Of a stretch of DNA of 64,000 bases, positions 1 through 8,275 are shown in pieces. The translations under genes and the position numbers were made by a program. This DNA is from JAUJNH01 sp038253125 (GTDB lineage: Bacteria; Actinomycetota; Acidimicrobiia; Acidimicrobiales; JAUJNH01). How positions within the stretch are numbered: position 1 is the first letter of the stretch; every line of letters starts with the position of its first letter. The stretch spans positions 1 through 64,000 of the forward strand of contig JBBSHM010000002.1 of assembly GCA_038253125.1 (NCBI GenBank). Reading direction: 5' to 3'. Under the pieces are notes generated by a model. That model did no database searches, was not told the origin of the DNA, and saw only the letters and a list, made by a program, of their open reading frames with translations.

Positions 1-807
1 GTACGGCCCCCTCGAGGCATCATCCACGACACCCTGGTGGTCACCCGCCGCGGCCTCAGGCACCTCAGGCGCCAACCCGAGGCGCTGAGCGACGCCACCA
101 TCCAGCCGATCATGTTCGTGGTGCTCTTCGCCTACGTGTTCGGCGGCGCCATCCGCATCCCCGGCGGCGGCAACTACCGCGAGTTCCTCATGGGCGGGAT
201 ATTCGCCCAGACGATCGTCTTCACCGCCTTTGGGGTCGCCATGTCGTTGGCCAACGACCGCAAGAACCAGGTGGTCGACAGGTTCCGGTCGCTGCCCATC
301 TCGACGGGCGCCGTACTCGGCGGCCATGCCGTCACCAACCTCTTGAAGTCCACGCTGCCGATCGTGCTCATGTCGCTGTGCGGCCTGGCCATCGGCTGGC
401 GGATCCACAACGGCATCGCCGACGCCGTCGTCGGCTACGCCCTGCTCCTCGCCTTCGCCTTCGCCATGATCTGGGTGGGCGTGCTGCTGGGCAGCCTGGT
501 GGCCACCCCCGAAGGGGTGCAGGGCATCGGCTTCGCCGTGCTGTTCCCGGTGACGTTCATGGCCAGCACCTTTGCTCCCACCGCCACGATGCCCGGCCTG
601 GTGCGGGTCGTCGCCGAGTGGAACCCGGTGACCTCGGTGGCCGACGCCGTGCGCGTCCAGTTCGGGAACCCGAACACCCCGGCGGCGGCCGGCGACCCGT
701 GGTCGATAGCCCACCCCATGGCGTACTCGTGGATGTGGGTCATCGGGATCGTTGTCATCTGCGCCCCCCTCGCCATCCGCGCCTACAAGCGCTCCATCTC
801 CAGGTAG
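1..807 (+). CDS. ABC-2 type transporter permease (5' partial)
   Basis: The reading frame is open from base 1, so the true start lies upstream and only the C-terminal ~268 residues are present. The protein is hydrophobic with about six membrane segments and has the ABC-2 permease layout of daunorubicin-resistance DrrB-type exporters: a conserved start (QPEALSDATIQPIMFVVLFA), a cytoplasmic stretch with KNQVVDRFRSLPIS, and a late ASTFAPTATMP loop before the final helix. It would form the membrane channel for an ATP-binding subunit, presumably encoded just upstream. Substrate cannot be judged. It ends 58 bp before the next gene. Confidence is high for family, low for substrate. Confidence 0.85.
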   Translation, partial: VRPPRGIIHDTLVVTRRGLRHLRRQPEALSDATIQPIMFVVLFAYVFGGAIRIPGGGNYREFLMGGIFAQTIVFTAFGVAMSLANDRKNQVVDRFRSLPISTGAVLGGHAVTNLLKSTLPIVLMSLCGLAIGWRIHNGIADAVVGYALLLAFAFAMIWVGVLLGSLVATPEGVQGIGFAVLFPVTFMASTFAPTATMPGLVRVVAEWNPVTSVADAVRVQFGNPNTPAAAGDPWSIAHPMAYSWMWVIGIVVICAPLAIRAYKRSISR

Positions 808-865
808 GGCTCCCGAATGCGCGCATGGCGCTGCGGCGTCACGCCGCGCCGGTACGGTCGCCCCG

Positions 866-1687
866 ATGGACGCGGGCGAGCAGGAGCGGGCGTTGCGCCG
901 CATCCGCGGGCTGCTGGAGAAGGCCGGATCCACCAGCTTCGGGCCCGAGGCCGACGCCCTGTACGACAAGGCGGCCGAGCTGATGGCCAAGCACCGGATC
1001 GACGCCGCCCTGCTCGAGGCGAGCCGGGCGCCGACCGACCGCAGCCCGGTGGTGGAGCGGCCGGTGGACCTCGGTTCCGGGCAGTACGTACGGGCCCGCC
1101 TGCAGCTCATCCACCACGTGGCTGAGAACCACGGCTGCCGGCTCCTCACCCACACCACCCGTGACGGGCGGGTGGCAACCGTGGTGGGCGTGGCCGACGA
1201 CTCCGACCGGGTTGAGATGCTCTACACGAGCCTTCTGCTGCAGGCCACCCGGCTGGCCGGTGCCGCCTGGTCGGACCGGGCCGCCGGCCCAACGGGTGCG
1301 CAGGTCCGGCGCCCCCCGGCCACCAGCAGCCAGGTGGCCTGGAAGCGAGAGTTCCTGTTCGGCTTCGGGGTCCGGGTGGGCGAGCGCCTGGCCGAGCTGG
1401 CCCAGATGGCCGCCCACCCGCCGGGCGGTGAGGCCGACGGCAGCACGGTGGCCCTGGTGCTGGCCGACCGGGCTCAACGGGTTGACGCCTGGGTAGACCG
1501 GGCTCATCCCCGGTTGCGCTCGCTGGCCCCCGCCGCCGGGTTCACCGGCCACGGCGGCTTGGCTGCCGGACGGTCCTCCGCCGACTCCGCCGACCTGGGC
1601 AGCCGACAGGTCGAGGCGGCCCGCCGGGCGCTCTCATCCAGCTCTGCTGGGCCGCTCGGGGCCTGGACCTCCCGCTCGGACCACTAG
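866..1687 (+). CDS. DUF2786 domain protein
   Basis: A 273-residue protein starting at ATG 866. Its N-terminal ~45 residues (ALRRIRGLLEKAGST, then EADALYDKAAELMAKHRI) match the DUF2786 helical domain, whose function is unknown. The middle holds an alpha/beta segment, and the C-terminus is Ala/Ser/Arg rich and probably disordered. The last ~10 codons (1649-1679) are made from a copy of the 33-bp repeat also found in the DNA ligase gene at 7244, so the C-terminus may be repeat-derived. It lies 4 bp upstream of a HEXXH protein. From memory the same pair of families sits side by side in mycobacteria (Rv0184-Rv0185), suggesting a joint but unknown role. Confidence 0.75.
   Translation: MDAGEQERALRRIRGLLEKAGSTSFGPEADALYDKAAELMAKHRIDAALLEASRAPTDRSPVVERPVDLGSGQYVRARLQLIHHVAENHGCRLLTHTTRDGRVATVVGVADDSDRVEMLYTSLLLQATRLAGAAWSDRAAGPTGAQVRRPPATSSQVAWKREFLFGFGVRVGERLAELAQMAAHPPGGEADGSTVALVLADRAQRVDAWVDRAHPRLRSLAPAAGFTGHGGLAAGRSSADSADLGSRQVEAARRALSSSSAGPLGAWTSRSDH
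1649..1679 (+). repeat. Copy of the 33-bp dispersed repeat at the end of the DUF2786 gene
   Basis: This stretch contains GGGCCGCTCGGG followed by CCTG and CCCGCTCGG, in the same order and spacing as the tandem unit at 7244-7342, with about six mismatches over 31 bases counted by eye. It supplies the last codons before the TAG stop. Confidence 0.5.
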
Positions 1688-1691
1688 GCGG

Positions 1692-2231
1692 TTGAAGCTG
1701 ATCGCCGTGGGCGGCCGTGACGGGGAGCGTCAGCGGGTCTACGACGCCGAGGACGCCGCCTTCCTCGAGACCTCCTACGCCGAGGGGCTGGGGGAGCGGG
1801 GCTGCCGGTGGCTGATCGAGCGCCTGACGGCCACGCCCTGGTGGTCCGAGGCGGCGGGCGGTGTCGTGCCTGCGCTTCGGGCGGCCCGGGCCGACAGCGC
1901 CCGCTCGGCCGCGGTGGTGGCCGCCGGCAGGGCCGAGGTGCGCATCGGTCCGGGCATGGACCAGGCGCACGTCCTCTCCCACGAACTGGCCCACCTACTG
2001 GCCGGAGCCGATGCCGGCCATGGCCCGTGGTTCCGAGCCGCCCACCTGGACCTCGCCACCATTGCCCTCGGCACCCACGGCGCCGGCCGCCTGGCCGGCG
2101 CCTACGGCCGGGCCGGCCTGGCCATCGAGGATCGGCGATGGCCGCCACCCTCCGACCACGGTTCGGGCGGCCTGCTCGCCATCTGGGAAGCCCTCGTGGC
2201 GCTGGAGTCGTTCGGCCGCTGCGCAACCTGA
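1692..2231 (+). CDS. HEXXH putative metallohydrolase (Rv0185-like, TIGR04338 type)
   Basis: A 179-residue protein. The only suitable start in the 4 bp gap after the upstream stop is TTG 1692, giving MKLIAVGGRDGERQRVYDAE. Residues 97-101 are HELAH, a zincin-type metal site, followed by a further His and acidic residues (AGADAGHGPWFRAAHLDLA) that could provide the third ligand. Length and motif placement fit the actinobacterial Rv0185 family, annotated as putative metallohydrolases without a known substrate. Close coupling to the DUF2786 gene suggests the two proteins act together. Protease or hydrolase activity is inferred from the motif only. Confidence 0.75.
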   Translation: MKLIAVGGRDGERQRVYDAEDAAFLETSYAEGLGERGCRWLIERLTATPWWSEAAGGVVPALRAARADSARSAAVVAAGRAEVRIGPGMDQAHVLSHELAHLLAGADAGHGPWFRAAHLDLATIALGTHGAGRLAGAYGRAGLAIEDRRWPPPSDHGSGGLLAIWEALVALESFGRCAT

Positions 2232-2464
2232 GGGCCGAAGCCTCGAAGAGGCGTCTTGCCCGCGCAACCCCTCTTCTGGTCCGCACACCGTGCCGACCGA
2301 TGGCCTGGAGGGTTGCGGAGTGGCACTCCGATTGGCGTAAAAGGCCGGCTCAGCCGGTAGAGTTCATCCGGCGGAGGATGCCGAGGACCTGTCCCCCCAT
2401 GGGTCGATGGGCTTCGGAGCTTCCCCCACCACAACGCAGCATCGGAGGAAGAGCACTGGCCGAG

Positions 2465-5400
2465 GTGGGCACCCGCGCCGACGACCCCCAGTGGGTCGCC
2501 ATGGTCGAGGACGAGGCGGCAGATGAGGCCGCGCCCGGCGACCTGGCCGTCCTGGAGGGCGACCGGGTCCGGTGGCTGCGCGTGGCCCAGGCCATGCTGC
2601 GCGACACCGAGGACGCGATCGAGGACGTGGCCGAGCTGGCCGATCCCGTCGTACGGGCGCAGGCCATCGCCGACCTCAGCGACGAATCGGCCCGCCTCGC
2701 CGCCGTCGTCACCCGCCTCGCCGTCGCCGCCGGCCTCGGCACCCCGTGGCAGGCCGCACCGCCGCCCTCAACTGGGGACGGCACCGGCAGCCGCAGCCGC
2801 AGCCCGTACGAGGTGGCCGTGGCGGCGCCCACCGGGCCGCCCCGCCTTCAGGGCTCGTGGGTCGACGGCGGGCTGGTGCTGTGGGGCGGCGGTGCGGGCG
2901 TCCGGCCGCTGCCGGCGGCCGAGGTGGTGGCTTTGGGCGGCTCGATCGGCGCCGACACCAGCGGCTGGACCCGCCGCAAGCCGGTCATCGTCCCTGGGGG
3001 TGACCAGGCTGACGCCTGGGCCGTGCCCCTGGAACGGGTCCTCGGCTGGCTGGTGGCGGTGGCCACCACCCCGCCGGGCGAGGTCGTGGCGCCGAGCCTG
3101 CGGTGGCTCGGCGAGGTGGCGGCCTGGGCCGTCGAGCTGGTGGCCACCGGCCGGGCCGTGCCCATCATGCGGCGCTCGACGGGGGGCGGTTCCACCTCGC
3201 GGTGTCGGGTGCGATGGAGCCCGGCCCTGGTCGACAAGGACAGGCTGGACGCGGCGGCCGCCCGCCGGCCGGGTGCGGTGGCCATCACCGCCTCGGCCGA
3301 GGATGCGGCCGTCACCGCCCGGTCGGTCCTCGGCGCCGTGGTCGACACCCTCTTCCGCCTCGCCGCCGCTCGCGCCCCCAGCATCCCCTCGCCACCGGAC
3401 GTGACCACGGCGGCCGAGGTCGGCGAGTCGATCCTGGCCGGCCTGGCCGGCGAGCGGTTCGAGGCCGCCGAGCGGGTCGCCGGCATGGTCGAGCACCGCC
3501 TGAACCGGTGGGCCCGGGCCGTGACCGCCGAGGTCGCCCCGGCACTGATCGTGCGGCTGGCCGAGCCCGATTCCGAGGGCGTGTGGCTGCTGTCGGTCCA
3601 CGTGCCCGGTATCGGCGCTGGCGGCGGCGAGATGCCGGTCGAGGTGGCCATGGGCACGGCGAGGGGCGAGGAGCGGCGGGCCGTCGAGGTGGCCTACGGC
3701 CGGCTCGAGCGGCTGGTGCCAGTCATCTCCCGGCCCGGCCGGGCCCGACGGGGCGAGGTCGCCCTGTCCGACGCCGAGGCGTGGGAGCTGCTCACCGAGG
3801 TGGGGCCGGCCCTCGAGGCGGCCGGGTTCTCGGTGCAGGTGCCCCGGCTGCTGCGCCGTAGCCCCTCGCCCGTGCTGCGCCTGTTCACCAAGGAGGGCGG
3901 CTCAACCCACGTCGGGGCCAACCAGCTGGTCGACGTGCGCTGGTCGGTGCTGATCGGCGACCTCGAGCTGGACGCCGCTGACATCGCCCGGCTCGCCGCC
4001 CAGGCCACTCCGCTCGTGCGAACCGGCGGCCGGTGGGTGGCGCTGGAGCGGGCCGACCTGGTCGAGGCGGCCGCCGCCCTGGCCGAGCGTTCCCGGGTCA
4101 ACCAGATGACGGGCGGGGCGGTGCTGCGCGAGGCGCTGGGGCTCGAGGGCTCCGGCCCGTCCGGCGGCATCAGGGTCGACGGCCAGGGGTGGGCCGCCGA
4201 CCTCCTGCGTGAGGCCGGCTCCTTCCCGCCCCCGCCCGCCGATCCGCCCCAGTCCTTCCGCGGCGTCCTGCGCGCCTACCAGGCCGAGGCGCTCGGATGG
4301 CTCACGTTCCTCGACCGGGCCGGTCTCGGCGGCTGCCTGGCCCTCGACATGGGCCTCGGCAAGACAGCCACGGTGCTGGCCCGCATTGCCTCGACGTCGG
4401 ATCAGGGGCCGACCCTGGCCGTGGTGCCACAGGCCGTGCTCAGCAACTGGGCGGCTGAATCGAATCGTTTCACCCCTAGTCTCCGGGTGGCCGTCCACCA
4501 CGGCTCGGCCCGAAGCGACGACCTGGTCAGGATGGCGGCCAGCTACGACCTTGTGGTCACCACCTTCGGCACGGCGGTGCGCGACATCGACAGCCTGGCC
4601 GCGGTGAAGTGGGACCGGGTCGTCATCGACGAGGCCCAGAACATCAAGAACCCGGCGTCGGAGACGGCCAAGAGCCTGCGCCGCCTCCCGGCCCGGTCGC
4701 GGCTGGCGCTCACGGGCACGCCGGTCGAGAACGGACTCGGCGACCTCTGGGCCATCCTGGACTACACCAATCCCGGCCTGGTCGGCGCCCGCGACGCCTT
4801 TGTCGGGGGCCTGTCGGGCAGGACGGTCGCCGGCCAGGGCGCCGAGGCGGCGCTGCGGGCGCTGAACGGCCTCCTGGTCTTCCGACGAACCAAGTCCGAG
4901 CCTGAGATCGGCGCCGAGCTGCCCGACAAGATCGACGAGCTCGAGCGCTGCGCCATGACCACCGAGCAGATCGGGCTGTACCAGGCGGTGCTGGACAAGC
5001 TGGTGGCCGACCCTCCGACCGGTGACACCAAGGTGCGCAACGGCCGGGTGCTGGCCGCCATCACCGCCCTGAAGCAGATCTGCGACCACCCGGCCGCTTA
5101 CACCCATGACGACCGGCCCCTGGCCGGCCGCTCCGGCAAGCTCACCCGCCTGGAGCAGGTGGCCGACGCCGTGCGGGCCGCCGGCGAGAAGCTGCTCGTC
5201 TTCACCCACTTCGCCTCGTGGGGCGAGCGGCTGGCCGGGCACCTGGCCGAGCGCTACGGCGAGCCGGTCGGCTGCTACCACGGCGGGCTGGCCCGGGGGG
5301 CCCGGGACAAGCTGATCGAGGACTGGAAGGCCCGTCCGGGCGGCGGGATCCTGGTGCTGTCGCTGAAGGCCGGCGGCACCGGTCTCAACCTCACCGAGGC

Positions 5401-5704
5401 GAGCCACGTGGTGCTGTACGACCGGTGGTGGAACCCGGCGGTCGAGGACCAGGCCCGGGACCGGGCATGGCGCATCGGCCAGGAGCGCACGGTCGTCTCG
5501 CGCCGCTTCGTGTGCCCCGGCACCATTGACGAGCGGGTCGAGGAGGTGGTGGCCGGCAAGCGTCGCATAGCCGATCTCGTGCTGCCGGCCTCGTCATCGC
5601 TGGCCGACCTGTCGTCCGAGCAGCTGCGGGTCGCCCTCGGCCTGCGCCCCGACCAGCTGGTGGCCGACGACGACGGCTCGACCGACGAGGAGGCCGCGGC
5701 GTGA
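2465..5704 (+). CDS. SNF2-family DEAD/DEAH helicase (HelZ-like)
   Basis: About 1079 residues from GTG 2465. A large N-terminal half without recognisable motifs matches the SNF2-associated region of bacterial SNF2 proteins. The C-terminal motor has Walker A DMGLGKT (Lys633), DEAQ at 722-725, a motif III-like ALTGTPVENGLGDLW, and a helicase C domain with LSLKAGGTGLNLTEA and the arginine-finger motif DQARDRAWRIGQ near residue 1000. Such proteins are double-stranded DNA translocases that remodel protein-DNA complexes; mycobacterial HelZ (Rv2101) is the closest relative I recall. The start is uncertain: in-frame ATGs at 2378, 2399 and 2501 are also possible. GTG 2465 was chosen because GGAGGAA lies upstream at 2444. 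Confidence 0.9.
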   Translation: MGTRADDPQWVAMVEDEAADEAAPGDLAVLEGDRVRWLRVAQAMLRDTEDAIEDVAELADPVVRAQAIADLSDESARLAAVVTRLAVAAGLGTPWQAAPPPSTGDGTGSRSRSPYEVAVAAPTGPPRLQGSWVDGGLVLWGGGAGVRPLPAAEVVALGGSIGADTSGWTRRKPVIVPGGDQADAWAVPLERVLGWLVAVATTPPGEVVAPSLRWLGEVAAWAVELVATGRAVPIMRRSTGGGSTSRCRVRWSPALVDKDRLDAAAARRPGAVAITASAEDAAVTARSVLGAVVDTLFRLAAARAPSIPSPPDVTTAAEVGESILAGLAGERFEAAERVAGMVEHRLNRWARAVTAEVAPALIVRLAEPDSEGVWLLSVHVPGIGAGGGEMPVEVAMGTARGEERRAVEVAYGRLERLVPVISRPGRARRGEVALSDAEAWELLTEVGPALEAAGFSVQVPRLLRRSPSPVLRLFTKEGGSTHVGANQLVDVRWSVLIGDLELDAADIARLAAQATPLVRTGGRWVALERADLVEAAAALAERSRVNQMTGGAVLREALGLEGSGPSGGIRVDGQGWAADLLREAGSFPPPPADPPQSFRGVLRAYQAEALGWLTFLDRAGLGGCLALDMGLGKTATVLARIASTSDQGPTLAVVPQAVLSNWAAESNRFTPSLRVAVHHGSARSDDLVRMAASYDLVVTTFGTAVRDIDSLAAVKWDRVVIDEAQNIKNPASETAKSLRRLPARSRLALTGTPVENGLGDLWAILDYTNPGLVGARDAFVGGLSGRTVAGQGAEAALRALNGLLVFRRTKSEPEIGAELPDKIDELERCAMTTEQIGLYQAVLDKLVADPPTGDTKVRNGRVLAAITALKQICDHPAAYTHDDRPLAGRSGKLTRLEQVADAVRAAGEKLLVFTHFASWGERLAGHLAERYGEPVGCYHGGLARGARDKLIEDWKARPGGGILVLSLKAGGTGLNLTEASHVVLYDRWWNPAVEDQARDRAWRIGQERTVVSRRFVCPGTIDERVEEVVAGKRRIADLVLPASSSLADLSSEQLRVALGLRPDQLVADDDGSTDEEAAA

Positions 5705-5732
5705 GATCACCGACGAGAGGGTCGGGCCGCTC

Positions 5733-5999
5733 ATGAGCGGCAGGCGCAGGAAGAAGCCGCCGACGGTGGCGGTGGCCGACGTCGCCCGCTTCTGGGGCAC
5801 CGATGTGGACGAGCCCATCGCCCCCTTTATCCGGCCGTCGACGGACCCAACCGCCCTCCTGCGCTCCCTCGGCCCCATCCCGCTGACCGTCCAGGAGAAG
5901 CTGGCCGCCGCCCAGCTGCACGCCGTCTACGAGAAGGCCACCCAGGTGGCTACCGCGGTGGCTGCTGCCGCCAACCTCATCGAGCCTGAGGCACCGTAG
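5733..5999 (+). CDS. Small hypothetical protein downstream of helicase
   Basis: An 88-residue protein from ATG 5733, 28 bp after the helicase stop and likely in the same transcript. It begins with a basic patch (SGRRRKKPP), then has a mixed region with RFWGTD and PFIRPSTDPTALLRSLG, and ends in an Ala-rich amphipathic helix. Family not recognised. Its position suggests an accessory to the SNF2 protein, but this is only neighbourhood evidence. The codon pattern (strong G/C in third positions) supports it being real. Confidence 0.6.
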   Translation: MSGRRRKKPPTVAVADVARFWGTDVDEPIAPFIRPSTDPTALLRSLGPIPLTVQEKLAAAQLHAVYEKATQVATAVAAAANLIEPEAP

Positions 6000-6055
6000 G
6001 GCCGAGGCTGTCGACGCCGGTCACCTGCAAAGCCGTGGCTGTTGCGAAAGCCCGC

Positions 6056-6103
6056 TTCTGTCGGGACAAGCCATCCGCTGAGCGACATCTACTCCCGACA
6101 GAA
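6056..6103. repeat. 48-bp hairpin element, copy 1
   Basis: Begins TTCTGTCGGGA and ends TCCCGACAGAA, a perfect 11-bp inverted repeat around a divergent 26-bp centre. Exactly the same length and ends occur at 25856-25903 and 56469-56516. This copy sits between the convergent 3' ends of the 88-residue protein gene and the CsbD-like gene, where a bidirectional terminator would be expected. Confidence 0.8.
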
Positions 6104-6118
6104 CCGGTGGGGGAGGGT

Positions 6119-6301
6119 TTATGCGGCGGGGCCCGGGTGCTTCTCGCCCCGGGCCTCTTGAACGTCGTCCTCGGCCGCTTCGACCTCGCCCTGGTCCGGC
6201 TTGTGCCCAAGGTGCTCCTCGGCACGACCTTCGGCTTCGACCTCGCGATCCTCGGTGATGTTGCCGAGCACCTTCTTGATATGTCCTGTGGTCTCACCCA
6301 T
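6119..6301 (-). CDS. CsbD family stress protein
   Basis: A 60-residue acidic, hydrophilic protein from ATG 6301 to TAA 6119. The pattern GHIKKVLGNITEDREVEAEG followed by lysine/glutamate-rich repeats matches CsbD (GKIKE..GK.T.D..LEAEGK). CsbD proteins are abundant general-stress proteins of unknown biochemical activity, often under stress sigma factors. It is transcribed divergently from the ligase gene (72 bp between starts) and convergently with the 88-residue protein gene. The reading frame runs on upstream inside the opposite ligase gene, but that extension has no CsbD character. Confidence 0.8.
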   Translation of the reverse strand: MGETTGHIKKVLGNITEDREVEAEGRAEEHLGHKPDQGEVEAAEDDVQEARGEKHPGPAA

Positions 6302-6373
6302 TGGCTCTCGACTACCCGGCCGGCGCCGATGCGGAACCTCGATCTGTGCCCCGTGTTCGGCAAGGATGCCGTC

Positions 6374-8005
6374 GTGCTGCTGTGCGAAGTCGTCGCCACC
6401 TCGGCCGCCGTCACGGCCACCACCAGCCGCTCGGCCAAGGTGGCGGCGCTGGCCGACCTCCTGCGCCGCCTCGCCACGGACGAGGTCGAGGTGGTGGTCG
6501 CCGCCCTGGCCGGTGAGGCGAGGCAGGGCCGCATCGGCATCGGGTGGGCCACCGTCGCCGCTCTCGACGTGCCCGCCGCCGCCTCCGCCTCGCTCAGCAT
6601 CACCGACGTCGACCGGGCTCTGGATGTTCTGGCCGCTTCGGTCGGTTCTGGCTCCCAGGCCCTGAGGTCCGCCCGCCTGGGAGCACTGCTGCGGGCGGCG
6701 ACGGCCGACGAGCAGACGTTCCTGCGCCGCCTGCTGCTGGGCGAGCTGCGCCAGGGCGCCCTGGTCGGCGTGGTGACCGACGCCGTGGCCCGGGCGGCCG
6801 GCGTGCCCCTGGCCCAGGTGCGGCGGGCCGCCATGCTCGCCGGCGACCTGCCGTCGGTGGCCGCCATCGCGTTGTCCGAGGGCGCCGCCGGCCTCGCCGG
6901 CGTCGGCCTGTCGGTCGGACGCTTCATCCAGCCGATGCTGGCCGCGCCGGGGGCGGCGGTGGCCGACGCCCTCCCCGCCCACGGCGGCCCGGCGTCGGTC
7001 GAGCAGAAGCTGGACGGCGCCAGGATTCAGGCCCACCGCACGGGCGACATCGTCCGACTGTTCACCCGCAACGGCAACGACGTCACCGCCCGCCTCGGAG
7101 CGGTCGCCGAGCTGGTCCGTGCCCTCCCCTGCACGTCGGTGGTGCTCGACGGCGAGGTCATCGGCCTGGACCAGGACGAGCGCCCGGAGCGCTTCCAGGA
7201 CACGATGTCCCGCTTCGGCCGTCAGGCCGGCCACGCCGAGACCGCCCTGTCCTCCCCGCTCGGTGGGGCCGCTCGGGCCCTGTCCTCCCCGCTCGGTGGG
7301 GCCGCTCGGGCCCTGTCCTCCCCGCTCGGTGGGGCCGCTCGGGCCCTGACGGTGAGGTTCTTCGACTGCATCCACCTGGACGGGACCGACCTGGTCGACG
7401 AGGCACTCAGCACCCGGGCCGGGTCGCTGGCGCAGGTGGCCGAAAGGTGGCAGGTGCCGAAGATCATCACCGCCGACGTGGCCGAGTCCGAGGTGTTCCT
7501 GGCGGCCTCGCTGGCCGCCGGCCACGAGGGCGTGGTGGTGAAGGACCTCGCCTCGACCTACGAGGCCGGCCGGCGGGGCGGGGCGTGGCGCAAGGTGAAG
7601 CCCGTCCGCACCCTCGACCTGGTGGTCCTCGCCGTCGAGTGGGGCAGCGGGCGCCGGTGGGGATGGCTGACGAACCTCCACCTCGGCGCCCGCGACCCGC
7701 AAGGTGGGCCGCCGATCATGGTGGGCAAGACGTTCAAGGGTCTGACCGACGAGCTGCTGCGCTGGCAGACCGCCGCCCTGCTCGAGCGGGAGGCACCGGG
7801 TCCGAGCGGCCCCGCAGAGCGGGAGGCACCGGGCCATGTGGTCCACGTCCGGCCCGAGCTGGTCGTCGAGATCGCCGTCGACGGGGTGCAACGCTCGACC
7901 CGATACCCGGGCGGGGTGGCCCTGCGCTTCGCCCGGGTCCGCCGCTACCGCGACGACAAAAGCCCCGCCGACGCCGACACCATCGACGCCGTACGCGCCC
8001 TTTAG
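6374..8005 (+). CDS. ATP-dependent DNA ligase (LigB-like)
   Basis: 543 residues from GTG 6374, chosen because AAGGA lies 7 bp upstream and the first residues (VLLCEVVATSAAV) align with known LigB N-termini. Order: N-terminal DNA-binding domain (1-180), adenylation domain with motif I EQKLDGAR (Lys212 is the AMP-accepting lysine), LDGEVIGLD, FFDCIHLDG, EGVVVKD and WRKVKP, then an OB domain. It seals nicks using ATP and is probably a repair enzyme beside the essential NAD ligase. Two odd in-frame insertions exist: three tandem ALSSPLGGAAR units at residues 291-323, and a REAPG duplication near 471-487. Both are made of the same 33-bp repeat, in opposite orientation. Confidence 0.93.
   Translation: MLLCEVVATSAAVTATTSRSAKVAALADLLRRLATDEVEVVVAALAGEARQGRIGIGWATVAALDVPAAASASLSITDVDRALDVLAASVGSGSQALRSARLGALLRAATADEQTFLRRLLLGELRQGALVGVVTDAVARAAGVPLAQVRRAAMLAGDLPSVAAIALSEGAAGLAGVGLSVGRFIQPMLAAPGAAVADALPAHGGPASVEQKLDGARIQAHRTGDIVRLFTRNGNDVTARLGAVAELVRALPCTSVVLDGEVIGLDQDERPERFQDTMSRFGRQAGHAETALSSPLGGAARALSSPLGGAARALSSPLGGAARALTVRFFDCIHLDGTDLVDEALSTRAGSLAQVAERWQVPKIITADVAESEVFLAASLAAGHEGVVVKDLASTYEAGRRGGAWRKVKPVRTLDLVVLAVEWGSGRRWGWLTNLHLGARDPQGGPPIMVGKTFKGLTDELLRWQTAALLEREAPGPSGPAEREAPGHVVHVRPELVVEIAVDGVQRSTRYPGGVALRFARVRRYRDDKSPADADTIDAVRAL
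7244..7342 (+). repeat. Three tandem 33-bp repeats inside the ligase gene
   Basis: Three near-identical 33-base units (starts 7244, 7277, 7310) followed by a partial fourth. Each encodes ALSSPLGGAAR and contains GGGGCCGCTCGG. The array lies between conserved adenylation-domain motifs, so it should form a surface loop. Confidence 0.95.
7784..7833 (-). repeat. Inverted copy of the 33-bp repeat in the ligase gene
   Basis: GAGCGGGAGGCACCGGG occurs at 7784-7800 and again at 7817-7833, a spacing of exactly 33. The reverse complement of the unit aligns with the 7244 repeat at about 26 of 33 positions by eye, so it is the same family in the opposite orientation, again in frame. Confidence 0.6.
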
Positions 8006-8275
8006 CCGCCGTCACTCGGTCGCTTTGCTCCCTCCGTTCCGGCGGGTTCGGCCGCCTGCGGGGCAGAATCCGGAGTGTCTGCTGGCGAGCTTCGGGTCCA
8101 CGGGTGCTTGTGCACCTCGACGAAGCTGTACGGCGAGCTTCGCTTTTGGGCGGCGATCTTGGCCTTACGGCGGCGGGCTTGGTCTACGGCGGCGCCACCT
8201 TGGGTGCCGCCTGGGCGGCAGTGACGACGGCGCGCGCCCGGCCGTGAGGCCGAGGCGCCCGTAGGCTCCGCCGGA

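Noticed and set aside
1808..2464. N-terminal extension of the SNF2 helicase
   Set aside because: It overlaps the HEXXH gene in another frame and is Arg/Pro-rich, as expected for a GC-rich shadow frame.
7244..7342. CRISPR-like array
   Set aside because: Units are directly adjacent without spacers, lie inside a conserved ligase frame and encode a repeated peptide.
6302..7891. Long antisense frame over the ligase
   Set aside because: Only its last 60 codons (CsbD) have protein character; the rest is the complement of conserved ligase motifs.
8006..8275. Small RNA or riboswitch between ligase and secreted protein
   Set aside because: A few GC-rich stems can be drawn, but none has a conserved motif or T run; GC content alone explains them.
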